The notes beneath the pieces were generated by a model, which had not been told where the DNA came from, searched no databases, and was given only the letters and a program-made list of their open reading frames with translations. Positions 1-11,445 of a DNA stretch of 64,000 nt are shown here, piece by piece; the stretch's first letter is position 1, and every line of letters begins with the position of its first letter. A program made the position numbers and the translations under genes. Origin of the DNA: Narthecium ossifragum (Eukaryota; Streptophyta; Magnoliopsida; Dioscoreales; Nartheciaceae); the NCBI GenBank assembly GCA_963920575.1, contig OY986971.1:11596779-11660778 (forward strand), read 5' to 3'.

Positions 1-130
1 GTATGGGCATCCAAAAAATCTCCTCCCAGGATTTTTTGTTGTTCGGGAAGTCCATAGCTTTGATTTTTGTCCACAGTAACACAAAGGAGAGAGTGAAGAG
101 GATGTGGAATCAATGGAAGACATTCTAATA

Positions 131-163
131 GGCCAATTTGTGGCCAATTTATGGCCAATTTGT
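131..163. repeat. 11-bp tandem repeat, three copies
   Basis: The unit GGCCAATTTGT is repeated three times head to tail. The middle copy ends in AT rather than GT. No function can be assigned. Confidence 0.85.
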
Positions 164-331
164 GTAAGAAAGCTTCAATGTAGGTCTAAAATCAGTAAAA
201 TTGAATGATTGGGACAAATGTGAGTAAAAACTAAGCAAATTGAAGATCCCTAAAATCAAAAACACCAACGGTAGCTTGGGGGACGCTTACATGGCTCGAG
301 GACTTCAATAGACTAGCTTCAATCACTACTG

Positions 332-406
332 GTAGCTCTCTTTGGAACCTTGGATCGTAGCTCTCTTTGGAACCTTGGATCGTAGCTCTCTTTGGAACCT
401 TGGACC
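332..406. repeat. 25-bp minisatellite, three copies
   Basis: A 25-bp unit beginning GTAGCTCTCTTTGGAACC is present three times in a row (332-356, 357-381, 382-406). There is a single change near the end of the third copy. The near-perfect identity suggests recent replication slippage. Confidence 0.9.
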
Positions 407-1412
407 GGAGATCTCAACTCCTAATCGGATCACTCAGCTTGGACTGAGCGCGGTGAAGATGACATGAAGACGACGGTGAGAGAAACCAAGGGGACTTAAC
501 TAAGATCAGGGCACGTGCTTTGCACGTGGCCTGGTCCATTGGCCGGTTTGTCGATCTGGGCTCGGTTTGGGCCGAGCTGACATTAGTTGGATGACGGCAA
601 GTGGACGGAGGGACATGATTGAGGCCGGTTCGAAAAATCTAAGGATTCAATTGGGAATTTTTAATGTAGATGGATTTTATAAAAACTTATCAGAAACCTC
701 AGGGACTAAACGTATATTTTAGCTTATGCAATATAGCATGTTTTCAGGAACACATATGTAAAAAAAACCCTTTTATTTTTTGTAACAAAACAAACTGAAA
801 TTTTTTTTTCTTCTAAGGGGAAAACACAACAGATGATTTTCTTTTTCTTCTGAAGTGATGGCGTTAAGGATGTCTTCTTTACCTGCCCTCCATTATCTTA
901 AAGCACTCACAAACGCACAAAAAGACACAACAATGGCAAGAGTCCCCACTTCAGGTACAAGAGAACCCCTCTCTCTCTCTCTTACCTTCCTTCCCAAAGA
1001 AAACAATGACACTCAATACCCGAAATCCAATGCCAAAAATATGATACCCTAGACTAGGTCGGCCAACCCTTTAAGTAGAAGACCCGTGAGGGAGGATGAT
1101 GCCCACATCATTCTAGGTTAAGTCCTACTAGAGTTGAGCATCTTTGTCTTGCTCTACTAGGAGTCTTTCCTTACAAAAAGGGCTCTCCAAACTTTTCTCG
1201 AAGTCCCATGAATAGTGTTGCCTTGATAGTTTGAACCACCGGCTTGATTGGCCTCCTGCAAAATCCGTTTGAAGCTCTCCTTGTTGAAGTAGAACTCTCC
1301 ACGCCCAAAACTTCCTCCCTAGCTAGCATGTTGCTTGTGCGCTAAGCAAAGGCCCACGCGTGTTGCTTGTGCAAAGCGCCACGCGTGCCCCCAGTCCTAC
1401 CAATCTTAATTA

Positions 1413-4010
1413 GGGGCTGTTTGGTTGCAAAAAGTGGGGGGGTGGAGTGGCTGGAGTAGCAGCACTCCCTCTACTTGAAGCTGTTTGATTAGATCATAAG
1501 AGGAGGGAGTGGGTGGACTGTGGCTGGACTGAAGGCTTCCATTCAGCCATTTTACTTTGGCCAAAAAAAGACCAGAGTCGGCTGAGTGGAGTGGGAGACG
1601 ATTCAGTTAATGCCGAATCAATCCCCTCACTTGCGATACTAGTCCCGATATCAGCCAGGGTTCTTTGCTACCCTTTCTCCCCCCGACGCTTTTCCGATCT
1701 CCACTCCTCTAGGTTCTCCTCACCATCTCCTCTCCGTTGGCCGCTCTCTCCGGGATTTCTCCTCACCCACTCCATGCCTCTTTCGATCTCCACTCGGCTA
1801 GAGTTCTTCGCCCCCTTCTCCCCCGACGTGATACCCATCTCAGCGCTAGGTTCTTGGCTCGTGGCAGTATATGCGAAGGACGACGGGTCTAAGAACCCTA
1901 ACCCTCTCCGTCAGTGGTAGATCCGAAGCTTGAGGACCCTCTCTCATTTCCATACACCTACGTTTGATCCCCTCAATCTTCAGGTTTCCAACACAGCTTA
2001 CCTTTTTCTCTTTTATTGTGGTTTTTGTGCTTTTTTTGCCTCTACATGTCACGAGAGGATGGAATTTTTGGTCGACCTATGCATATTGCGGACCGATTCG
2101 ATGTTTTTACTCAATCTTATGTTATTCGTTACCTCTCCATGTCACGAGAAGCTACGAATGATGTCGATGATGTTTTGTTTATATCATCCATGTGATCTCG
2201 TGCTTGAATCTTTGAGTCTTGAACTTGCCTTGACTGCTTGTTGATTTGGTTTTTGGATATTACTTCGTGGAGCTTTGTGCTGGAGCTTAAAGATCTAGTC
2301 CAATGTGCTTACAATTTTATCCGTTTTTTAGATGTTTTTTACTGACTATGTATGTGCCTTTGTTCTCTTATGCATGTCCCGATTGATGCTGGAATATTGT
2401 TATATAGGCTGCATGAAAGATGTTTGTTGATATGTGTCAATGAGCTCGCTTGGAAGCAGCCGCCATCTACGTTACTTTAGTCCAACCTTGTTTTGGAGTT
2501 TTTGTATGTTAACTGGAGTTTCTTGTATTTGAAGTCTTACGTTCTCCCTGAAGAATCTTGGTTATGGCTGATAAGAAGATTCTTGTACTCGACACATGAT
2601 CAGTGTGATTAGAGGCTTGGAGTTTCCAGAGCCTATTAATGCATGATTTATGGAACTTAAATAGGAAGTGGAGTTTAAAGTCCTAATTTAGGATGCAAAA
2701 TTTGGCCAATTAAAATAAAGAATGGAATTTAGTTTGATGCCATTGGATCATCCTAAGATGGTATTAATATTTATACAAATAAGTTTGCTATTGGTCTATT
2801 AGTTTGAAGTTTGGTGGCCTTTGATTGCCCCTTTTAACTACATAACACCAATCATTTCAGTGTATGAGATCTATCTTTATGAAAGTGAAAGCTTTGTATT
2901 TATAAGGGCAACCATAACTTTTTAGCATATTCTAAGAGAGAATTCTTGTTAATTAATTAAGCACACAAGTTTAGCTACTGTTCTACATTAATTGAACAAG
3001 ATTAGCATGACTTTTTGTACTAATTGGTGGTTTTTTCATTGTTATAATCAGATACTACAACAATGCATACTTTGCAAAGGTAGGAGGGATTAGCTTGATG
3101 GAGATGAACTTTTTAGAGGTGGATCTCTTGTTCGGATTGGGGTTCGAGCTTAATTGGATGCTACCACAAACTGGTGGAGTTCATAAATCTAAGACGTCTT
3201 ATTTTACTTTTTTGATCTTTTCTTGATGTAAACTTTGATCTGAGGGGGGGGGGGAGTTTTGTAACCTTTTTCTTTTAGATTGTTTGTACAGATTGGAAAC
3301 TTCCTTGTCCTTACAGCATGTGAATCTTTTCTTCATGAATGCGTGGTATTTGACTTCTTGCCTTTTGTTTCAAGAGGGATTGCTAATATGAGAATGAACT
3401 TGGGCCAATTATTGTTTACACATGTTTTCTTTCCAGAACAATCTAGAAATACACATGTCAAGATGTGGTGTCATATACAAAACTGTTATAGAGCCTCATA
3501 TGTGCCCTTATAAGCAGTCAGCAATGTCTTCCAAAAAGTTCGAACAAGGTTTCTGATGTATCAGCTGATTTCCATTTATGTAGATGAAATTTTATGTCTT
3601 CTACCAGTAAGAAGGTTGTAAATTGATAATTTACCTGTCTATGTCGTAAAAAAAATAACAAGGTATGATAAATTGACATATTTGGTTAAAATATTCAAAG
3701 GGAATAAATTAATGATTTCCTTCCGCTAAATTTTTTTTCCGTATTATAAAAACACATTCAATACTTTTAGAATGTATTTAAAATTCATTTTTTTAAGAGT
3801 TTAAACTCACCCCCTAGTCGGGGTGACCATATTCTCACTTTCAACATCAACCAAACATTAGAAAGTCAAAAAGTCTGTTAACTCAGCCTCTACTCCAGCA
3901 CCAACCCAATAGTAAAAATTGACAAGCCACTTCACATGACTTCACTTTGCAAAAGTCTACACTCCAAGAGTGACTCCACTCCACCCAGTCCTGAGCAACT
4001 AAACAGGCCC
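1413..4010. mobile_element. Non-autonomous TIR DNA transposon, 2.6 kb
   Basis: The left end reads GGGGCTGTTTGGTTG and the right end, read inward on the other strand, reads GGGCCTGTTTAGTTG. The match continues imperfectly for about 45 bp (both arms contain GGGTGGAGTGG). The flanks are TTA on the left and TAA on the right. The target duplication is therefore either TA or a mutated three-base TWA of the PIF/Harbinger type. No transposase was found. The first 500 bp inside is pyrimidine-rich and leader-like (1605-1920), then AT-rich sequence follows. The TIR resembles Harbinger/Tourist or hAT ends of plants; the superfamily is not certain. Confidence 0.6.
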
Positions 4011-4786
4011 TAACCCCGACCTGCATGGGCGAAGCTAGAATAGGGGTGGGGGGGATTTACATGAAGTTAATGTTTTTTAAGAGCTCATCAAGTGTAAGTT
4101 TTTCTTAAGAATGACATAGCATTTGAAAAAAATCTTAAATGAAACAAAATAAATTGAACTAACTACCAGACTATATGACTAAATATAATTGGCAGACATC
4201 ACATATCTGTGTTCAACTAAATGTCAGCAACATGCTACTACTAGATAAAGATATCATCAAAAACCAAGATCTGGTGGCAGATCTTAATTAATCTTTGATT
4301 TAGGATAATGAATTCTTTTGGCAGTATCGTTTGCCTTCATTGTGATTAACATCTTTTATGATAGAAGGTGATGGATTTGACTTTCTTTTAAAAAAAATTA
4401 TCCATGATTAGATCTACTAAATATGACAAAACTTTGAATTAAAAGGATTCACAGATAATTTAAAAGACATCTTTATTAATAGGGACCTAGAAATTCTAGA
4501 GCAATTAACCAAACATAAAAAGGTTTGTAGCAATACAAAACAAGGTATAGACACTGTGGAAAGTGTAGAAAAATATGAACACTTGTCACCAGAATCTTTA
4601 GAGATCGAGGCCGCGAGGCGAGTTTCAAAAGGCCCAAGAGAAAAGATAGAGAAGAGAAGAAAGTTGCGATTTTAACGATAGCGAAGAGAATGAAGTTAGG
4701 ATTTCATGAGTAAGTTTGGATTTCAAATAAAACCAAATATAGCCATACTAGTTGAGACCTAACAGGTTGGATTGGGATTTTGATCA
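4011..4786. other. Unassigned AT-rich spacer
   Basis: AT-rich sequence between the TIR element and the copia LTR. It has no open frame with a recognisable domain. No terminal repeats or target duplications were seen. It may be the target DNA of the copia insertion. Confidence 0.4.
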
Positions 4787-5431
4787 TGTTAGGAAACTGG
4801 AGCCTAATCCAATCCTAGCCTGACAAAATATCACATCCTTGATTATGTGATTGGAGATGAATTAGACAGGTGACGATAGGCTTCTGCCTATTAGTGGGAT
4901 TTCTTTCCCTCTATGGTTTAGGCAGGTGGTGATTGATTGCTTTCCCTCCTTAATACATCTCCTATTGAAGACCTACTATAAGTCGGATACCTACCTTCAA
5001 GGGATTCGATAACTCTCTTGTTTATGGAAAATTGTACTACACGCATGATATGATTGAGAGAGATTGATTGGAGGTGTTGCTGTGAGGGCTGTATAAGTGC
5101 TACCATGGCATAGGTTTCGTAGAGAGAAATAAAGAGGCGAGTTGCTGTCGTAGGAGAAAATGAGAGCGTCGGCTAAGGAGAGAGTCCTCCCGGGAGAGAA
5201 GGCATGCTACTCGGAAAGAGAGAAGACCGACAAAGAAGAGAGAAAAGATAAGTGCTTGTGCTTGTAATCCTTCCTCTATATGGTGTGGCCTGTGGATGGA
5301 CCTCAAGTTGAGGGAATCCCGTAAAATCTCTTGTGTCTCTTTTCTTCTTTGTTTTTCGTTTTTTGTTCTTCCGTTCATTAGTTGCTCGATCTGAGGAGAG
5401 TATCTAGCACATACTCCAAGAGACCCCAACA
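4787..5431 (+). repeat. 5' LTR of a Ty1/copia element
   Basis: This 645-bp block starts TGTTAGGAAACTGG and ends CCCCAACA. A Met-type primer binding site follows immediately and a copia gag lies downstream, which fixes the orientation. The TG...CA ends are those of an LTR. No second LTR exists in the window, so neither the exact start nor a target duplication can be tested. Confidence 0.65.
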
Positions 5432-5433
5432 AT

Positions 5434-5448
5434 TGGTATCATGAGCAT
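5434..5448 (+). other. Primer binding site, initiator tRNA-Met type
   Basis: TGGTATCATGAGC lies two bases inside the LTR end. It matches the usual plant copia primer site TGGTATCAGAGC with small changes. It would pair with the 3' end of initiator tRNA-Met to prime minus-strand DNA synthesis. Confidence 0.75.
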
Positions 5449-5477
5449 AGGTTCATGGGTGATCGTGAACGATATCA

Positions 5478-6222
5478 ACATCGACAAGTTCAGTAGTACG
5501 AACTTCGAATTCTGAAAGATGCAGATAGAGGACTATCTGTACCAAAAGGATCTATTACTCCTTCCTCTTGGGGGAAAGAAGAACAAGCCAAAGGATATGA
5601 TCGACCTAGACTGGAAGATCCATGATCGGAAGGCTCTAGGGATGATTCAACTGTCCCTAGCACAGTGGGTGTCGTTCAACGTATCCAAGGAGAAGAATAT
5701 CTAAGACTTGATGACGGCCTTATCAAGAATGTACGAGAAGCCCTTTGCCTCGAGCAAGGTGCATCTCATCAAGAAGCTATACAACATGAAGATGGTTGAG
5801 GAGAGATCTGTAGCATATCACTTACACAAATTCAATGAGTTAACTACTCGGTTGGAGTCTATTGGTATTGTCTTTGATAACGAGAATCACAATCTTCTTC
5901 TTTTATTGAGTTTGCCATAAAGTTGAAATAGTCTGGTAGTGGTTGTGAGCAATTCAACTGGATCGGCGAAGTTGAAGCCTAAGGATGTGATCAGTTGCAT
6001 TCTAGGAGAGGAGGTTCGCAGGAAGGATGGCGGGATCAGAGGAGGTGGATCCAGATCAGTCCTTAATATAGAAGAAACAAAAAGGAAGGCAACTAAAGGA
6101 AACAAGAATTGTTGGAGATCCAAGTCGAGAAGAGGAAGATCAAAATCTTGACAAGGGGAGACGGTTGCTAGAACTGTGGGAAGAAAGGTTACTACAAGCG
6201 AAACTGCAGATGGCACAAGTTT
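5478..6222 (+). pseudogene. gag: Ty1/copia gag pseudogene (UBN2-type), 3' truncated
   Basis: The frame resembles the copia Gag family (UBN2/DUF4219 type): DKFSSTNFEF near the start, YLYQKDLLLLPLG, then KALGMIQLSL, LIKKLYNMKMVEERSVAYHL and ESIGIVFDNENHNLLLLLSLP. A basic stretch follows, and then a degenerate zinc knuckle whose histidine is replaced by tyrosine (CGKKGYYKRNC, about 6174-6206). It is broken by a stop where a Trp is expected (about 5514), by stops near 5702 and 5918, and by a TAG inside the knuckle. Protease, integrase and reverse transcriptase are missing. The sequence passes directly into an unrelated LTR-like fragment at about 6223. The Tork-like lineage is inferred from the Gag pattern only. 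Confidence 0.8.
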
Positions 6223-6904
6223 CTAACACATAGGAGTATAATCATCAAAATACATAATACTCAATCCACAAGACTACAATACACAAGTCCTCCAAAGTCT
6301 AGCATATACAAGGCGTCATCATACATAAATTGAGAGTTAAGGTAAAAAGTAAAAAATAAAATACTGATTCAACCCTCATCTCTCCTCCTACGACAAAACT
6401 AACTTTCAATTAGATAAGTATAGAATGACACCTCATCGTTATACATCATCTCAATGAGGTGCACTGGTCTCGGGCCTACCTATATGCCTTCCTACACAAA
6501 ACCCAAAGAATGAGCTTGAAAGCCAAATAGGAGTCTGCTGTCAACAATGTAAGATAGTGTTGTACACCAAACCTATACTAATATACTAAGCCCGAATATG
6601 GTCTGGCTAGTCTGGGTAAGACTTACACACACAGTCACCGCGTCCGCCGGTCAATGCTCATGCCTGGACCCCTCTAGACTCTATACCAGTCTTAATATAA
6701 TAGTATAGGGATAACATCCTACACACCCACCTTCTTAGTATACTGATTGTAGTATGTCTGGCCAGTTTGGGTACGTTTTACATGCACAGACGCCGCGTCT
6801 GACCTTCAATGCTCGCCCAGACCCCTCTAAACTCTATACCAGTCTCAGTATACTACTATAGGGAAAAATCCTCAATACAAATTCTCAAGATCAAGTAAAA
6901 GTCC
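6223..6904 (-). mobile_element. Left half of an interrupted, unidentified LTR-like sequence
   Basis: Non-coding sequence abutting the copia gag remnant on one side and the Tekay LTR on the other. It contains a diverged tandem duplication (listed separately). Its composition and tone match 56976-57985 on the far side of the Tekay stack, so the two may be halves of one older LTR read on the minus strand. This link is inference: no shared boundary or target duplication was found. Confidence 0.35.
6585..6872. repeat. Diverged tandem duplication, about 145 bp unit
   Basis: Two successive units share the order TCTGGC, GCCGCGTC or ACCGCGTC, CAATGCTC, GACCCCTCTA, CTCTATACCAGTCT and ATAGGGA. They run about 6585-6725 and 6730-6872. 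Divergence is visible throughout, so the duplication is old. Confidence 0.7.
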
Positions 6905-8154
6905 GCGATAGACCCGTTCCTCTAACCTTGCTCAACCGCGTAGGTCGAGGGTCATTTTCCTGTTGGTTTGGTTCTGCGTCTGGTGCGATATGATTGTATT
7001 GATGTTTTAGACCCTAAGGGCAATTTGGTAAAATTTCACCCTGCGGTGGGTTTACACCCGTGTTATGCACACACTGTCTTGGATTGATGTATGTGATTGA
7101 TTAAAACCTTAGAGGTGCCGTCGAGGATAGTACAATCTAAAAACACTTCGCACTGAACTCTAAATTATTGATTTGACATATAGTGACACCTAAACTAGAT
7201 GTTTGTATAGGTGCATGCACTGTATGCATTAGAGGCATTTCAGGTTAGGTGTGGGCGATGGGTTAATAGCCGATTTAAGGGCTTGTGTAGCTTGGATCTA
7301 CCTCTAGGACCTAGGATCGGTAGCAAGGTTTAGGACGTGATTGTATTGTTGAAATGCTTATGTTATCAAGGATAATATCTAGTTGGTTACAATGATAATG
7401 TTATTTAGGTTTAGAGGTCGTGTCGCTTCTCCAAGTCCAAGTGCAAAGGATGGTTGTCGATGTCTCAGGCTTGTGTCCGCATGCAGTGGTTTCCTGCTGG
7501 GTAAGGGTGTTTCCACCTCAGTTCTGGTTTCTGTTTCTCTCAGCGTGGTGGCGCCAGTCCCAGTGTGGTCGGTTGAGAGAGGTGGGATCTCTTGGGAATC
7601 TATAGGGTTATAGGGCCCCTTGGCATCCATTAGATTTAGGCGGAGAAACGACACTGTTGTTTTCCTCCCTTTTAGTGTGACGTAGAGTAGAAACCTACTG
7701 AGCTTTGTTGCCCATTCATACCCGGGTTGCGTTTTGCAGATGCAGGCGCCAGTTCATCTTCAGTAGCTTCAGTTGGACTAGCTTGTGGCAGCCCGTCGAC
7801 TTCTGGAGGCGTTAGTGGTTGCTATGGGAGATCTGTTGTACATTTTTATAGATTTAGTATATAGAAATCCTTCGAAGATTTTGTAAATTTATGATTTACT
7901 TCCTTAAGGAATTTTGATATAGATATGTACCTGATGTCTAAATAATACAATTCTGATGTTGAATCAATAGAATTATGTTTCTTCTAATCTTGAGTTTTGA
8001 TTGTTAGTAGATTGATAGATTTACATTTATTCCTTTCGAAGCAAATTGTTCAAATAAACTGTGAAATTTAGAATGTATCGCGTCAGATTAAAGTGAACAG
8101 GTTTAGGTCCCTCATGCCTCGTTCTGGATGGATTTTCTGGGTCGGGGTGTGACA
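6905..8154 (+). repeat. 5' LTR of the Tekay element
   Basis: The 3' end GGTCGGGGTGTGACA is shared with the copies ending at 47542 and 56975. The 5' end aligns with TGTGAGG-type starts at 42584 and 42881, but its first bases have decayed. It shares the GGGTGTTTCCACCTCAGTTC segment (about 7504) with the 3' LTR and not with the solo LTR at 42881, which supports the pairing. At 1.25 kb it lacks roughly 900 bp present in the 3' LTR, including that copy's GGTCGACC-rich part. Confidence 0.8.
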
Positions 8155-8157
8155 GTT

Positions 8158-8175
8158 TGGTATCATAGCAGGTTG
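8158..8175 (+). other. Primer binding site, initiator tRNA-Met type
   Basis: TGGTATCATAGCAGGTT lies three bases inside the 5' LTR end. It matches the common TGGTATCAGAGC primer site with one change in the core. Confidence 0.8.
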
Positions 8176-8373
8176 TAGATCCCAGGCATAAGATTATGCT
8201 TGCAATTAAGGTTTTGAGTGTGGAATGAGATTGTTTTAGCTCTAGAACATCCTTGCATGTTTGTTTGCGCTCGTATGTGACTTGTTTTCGCTTTATTCAT
8301 TGCTGTTTTGTTTTGGTCTCTTACGAGTGTATACTTGTCGTCTCAGGTAGATGTGCAAATAGTAGGAAGCCAG

Positions 8374-9364
8374 TTATGGGTTGCGGTGATGCATGTGATG
8401 AGCACGCTGCCCGACAGGCCTTAGGGGCCAAGGCAGCCCTGCCCCACTGCCAGAGCCGAGGATTGAGGTCGTGGTGGAGAAAGATACTTCTTTTGTCACC
8501 GAGGAGGTCTCTCCTGCACTTGACCAGCGTGCTATTGCGAGAGCAGTGATCGACTTCCAGAGGCTGAACCCGCCTAGGTTCAGCAGTGCTAGGGGAGATC
8601 TAGCAGTGGCGGACGACTGGCTGGAGGGAGTCAGTCGCGTCCTTGACACTCTTTTCGTCCAGGATGATCGGATTCGGGACAGCCTTGCCTCGTTCCAGCT
8701 CGATAGGGATGCTTTGGAATGGTGGTGTTCAGCTCAGGCTTCCAGGGATGGGAGTGACCCATCATGGGCCATGTTTCGGTTGTCTTTTCTCGACACATAC
8801 TTTCCCCGCAGTGCGTGTTCGGTGCTTGTCCGCGAGTACCAGACCCTTTCTTAGGGTACTCAGTCCGTAGTGCAGTACATGACTAGGTTCTCCAGACTAG
8901 CCAAGTTCGCCAGAGCAGTATCGAGTGACTCTCTTTCCAGAGCTGAGCAGTTCCAGTGGGGGCATAGGCCCGAGCTCAGGCAGCTGATTGTGGCGCAGCG
9001 CTCCAGCACGTACGTTGAGATGCTGGACTGTGCCTTGGCGGTGGAGGCTCAGCTGCAGGAGCCGAGGCCTGGGACAGTCCAGTCAGCTCCGTATGCGAGT
9101 ACCAGTGCTAGAGCCCATCCATAGAGAGCAACTTAGGACAGGGGAGGAGGTCCGTGGAATAGACAGAGGTATCCACATTACCAACAGCCTTACCCACGCC
9201 ACTCACCCCAGTACCAGCAGCAGCCCAGACTGGGAGGCCAGCCTCTTCTCATAGTTGGTCCTCAGAGGCAGACACCCACGGGAGGAGGGCAGAGCCAGCA
9301 ACTAGTGCTTGGATCTCTCCTGTGCTATGAGTGCCAACAGCTAGGGCACTTCCGTCGAGACTGT
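8374..9364 (+). pseudogene. gag: Tekay gag pseudogene
   Basis: Capsid-like Gag of a Ty3/gypsy element. Readable parts include FQRLNPPRF, a WL...VSRVLDTLF helix region, ALEWWCSAQ and LDTYFPRS, which are the hallmarks of the plant retrotransposon Gag family. A CCHC zinc knuckle (CYECQQLGHFRRDC, 9323-9364) closes the domain and would bind the element's RNA. The frame is open from 8471 to 8854, stops, continues 8870-9124, and stops again before the knuckle. It therefore cannot give a full protein. Confidence 0.85.
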
Positions 9365-9589
9365 CCGATGTTGGGAGCGTAGGCCGTTCGAAGGGGAGCA
9401 GGCAAAGGTTGGCAAAGACTGGGAACTGGGCGGGGCAGAGGTCATGGCGGTCCTAGAGGAGGAGTCTACGCACTGCCTGACCACTAGTACCCAGACCGAG
9501 TACAGTCACCCTTTCAGCCTTACCATCACCTACCGCCACCCCAGCAGGCACTAGCACTCCTACCGACCCCAGCCGACCCCCTAGTTCTC

Positions 9590-9990
9590 AAAGGTACCTT
9601 ATAGCTTTTTAGTTCATTCATAGATGTACTGATAGATTCTGGGGCGTCACATTCCTTTGTAGCTAGTGAGTGTGTGGCATCGCTAGTGCTAGAGACAGAA
9701 CCACTTGGGGTCACACTACACCGAGACACACTGGTCGGTGGATGACCTCAAGTTGAGCAAATTTGCCTGTCTTGCGAGATAGAGGTTGGGGGACTCCGTG
9801 TTCTTCTACATTTTCGGGTGCTAGACATGGTCGGGTTTGGCATGATTCTCGGTATGGACTGGATACTGAGCCGTGATCGACTGTGTTCATCGTAGGGTAA
9901 CAGCTTGGACACCTGACGACGCTCATTTTGTTTTGTTGGGGGATTGCCTGTTGGCTGATTCCCTTGCTTGTTGTGGTTTTCCTAGGCACG
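9590..9990 (+). pseudogene. pol: Tekay aspartic protease pseudogene
   Basis: The retropepsin active site reads LIDSGASHSF with the catalytic Asp at 9635-9637. A downstream GMDWILSRD segment (about 9856) matches the conserved end of the gypsy protease domain. This enzyme would cleave the polyprotein. Stops occur before and after the active site, for example where the frame reaches 9745 and 9895. Confidence 0.8.
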
Positions 9991-10067
9991 AGGGCCAGTT
10001 GTCAGTTTTGGTGGCGTGCCTTTTCTTGTTCGCTGCAAAGGGCAGTCGACATAGCAGTCTCCTGGTA

Positions 10068-10195
10068 GTGGTTTGTGAGTTTGCAGACATCTTCCCATAT
10101 GAAGCCGTAAGTCTTCCTCCTTCAAGAGCCGTTGACTTCAAGATAGACCTCGTACCAGGCACTGGGCCGATTTCACTGTCAGCTTTTATGATGGC
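10068..10195 (+). pseudogene. pol: Tekay reverse transcriptase, N-terminal part
   Basis: The reading VCEFADIFPYEA followed by VDFKIDLVPGTGPIS is the conserved start of the gypsy reverse transcriptase domain. It stops at 10195 where a solo LTR was inserted. The same frame resumes at 11845 after removal of the LTR and one copy of the ATGGC duplication. Confidence 0.9.
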
Positions 10196-10539
10196 TGATA
10201 AGTGCATGAAAGTGCACTCTGAACAACCTTATAATCATCTCAATTCCTATATATTCACCCTTAATCAACTTCTTTAGCACTATTTTTATAGTATATGTTA
10301 CTTCACATAGTTGCTTGGAAAATGCAGGAAATTGGAGCTGAAAGAAGCTGAAAAGATTATATGGGTCAACTTCAAGAATTAAACTGTATCTTTCCAAGAA
10401 GAACCAGATGATGTGCCATATACCATTGGAACGCTCTTGAAGTCTACTTTCTGGAGAATTTTACGGTTCATGATTCCGAGTTATGTAGAGGAAGTTACAA
10501 CATTTTTCGTACCAGTGCGCAGTGCTGAATGAATAGTGA

Positions 10540-10795
10540 CGGTCGACCGACAGATCTCACGATCGACCGTCGTGTGCAAAAATCATCATAGTCGACCGTC
10601 AAATCCTCACGGTCGACCGTCGAGCTCGAAAATCCTCACGATCGACCGTAAGATGCTCACGGTCGACCGTGGCATCGACTGTCAACCTCTGTCAAGGAAA
10701 ATACTTCGCAGGGTCGATGCGAAGATCGACCGCAGCTTGTCAAAATAAATTGTGCACCTCACGGTCGACCGTCAAGGTCTCACGATCGACCGCCA
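10540..10795. repeat. Array of ACGGTCGACCGT-type palindromes
   Basis: About ten short palindromic motifs built on TCGACCGT or GGTCGACC occur in 250 bp, for example near 10541, 10560, 10591, 10610, 10640, 10661 and 10761. Several neighbouring copies are also inverted relative to each other and could pair. The array ends about 60 bp upstream of the LTR TATA box. Confidence 0.85.
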
Positions 10796-10854
10796 GATCA
10801 GCCAGGAGCGTATAACGGGTTTAAACTTAACCCGAGTTTGCTAATTCTTAGACC

Positions 10855-10864
10855 CTATAAATAG
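10855..10864 (+). promoter_or_regulatory. TATA box of the solo LTR
   Basis: CTATAAATAG lies in the middle of the LTR, just after the palindrome array and before a G/A-rich leader. This is the expected place of an RNA polymerase II start between U3 and R. Confidence 0.7.
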
Positions 10865-11199
10865 GAAAGTTAGGGTAAGTCAAGGGGGACTTCTTGGACG
10901 TTTTTGGAGGCTTTTTTCTAGACGTTTCCCAAAGGAAGAAGATGAAGGAATCTCCATCCATGGCCGAGTAATCCGCGGGCATGGCGGACGGATGATCTAG
11001 CGAGGACTAGGGCTTCTTCTCTAACAATGGGTCATAGTTTTAATCTTCATTGTTAAACTCTTTTCTATGTATTAGATCTTCAAAGATTATTTTTAGATTA
11101 TAGATTTCTATGTGGATGATTAATATTATGAATCCAGTCATCCTAATTTCATGATCTTATAATCCCATAGTTATCTCTCTTTATTCTCCTACCGAGTCT

Positions 11200-11445
11200 C
11201 ACGAGACTTTTGCTATGCATTGCCCGTAGTGACAACTGGTATTGTGTATTCTTAGGGATCTGGTTAGACAAGGTTCGGGCTCTATCCCGAGGAATCTTTG
11301 CTATGCATTGCCGATTGTCCGATTGTGAGAGTTGGTATTGTGTATTCTTAGAGATCAGGTTAGATAGAGTTAGGGCTTTGTCCCGATGAACTTTTGCTGC
11401 GCGCTGCCTGTAGTGACAGCCGGTATCGTGTATTCTTAGGTTTGG
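11200..11445 (+). repeat. Three degenerate tandem units of about 90-100 bp in the LTR
   Basis: Each unit has TTTGCT(A/G)(T/C)GC, then TGCC, then GGTAT(T/C)GTGTATTCTTAG and a GGTT(A/G)GA segment. The units start near 11208, 11288 and 11391. They lie downstream of the TATA box, so they would be in the transcribed R/U5 leader. Confidence 0.75.

Larger units (their letters stand above)
1..1412. other. Unassigned intergenic sequence
   Basis: No gene or element boundary could be supported in this stretch. It holds two short tandem repeats (listed separately). Its short open frames have no recognisable domain and are interrupted by low-complexity CT runs near 970-985. A duplicated phrase, GTTGCTTGTGC followed by ACGCGTG, occurs near 1330-1385. 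It may be decayed transposon DNA, but that is inference. Confidence 0.4.

Noticed and set aside
1513..1920. 135-residue frame in the TIR element
   Set aside because: Composition is that of a CT-rich leader. No family was recognised, and a second frame on the other strand overlaps its end. I treat it as non-coding.
1408..4013. Perfect TAA target duplication for the TIR element
   Set aside because: The flanks are TTA and TAA, which match only as TA or as a mutated TWA. I did not claim a Harbinger assignment on this.
7383..7654. Frames on both strands at 7383-7654, and similar ones at 46715-47051 and 48622-48881
   Set aside because: They recur only because the same LTR segment is present three times. 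They are inside LTRs and differ by frameshifts between copies.
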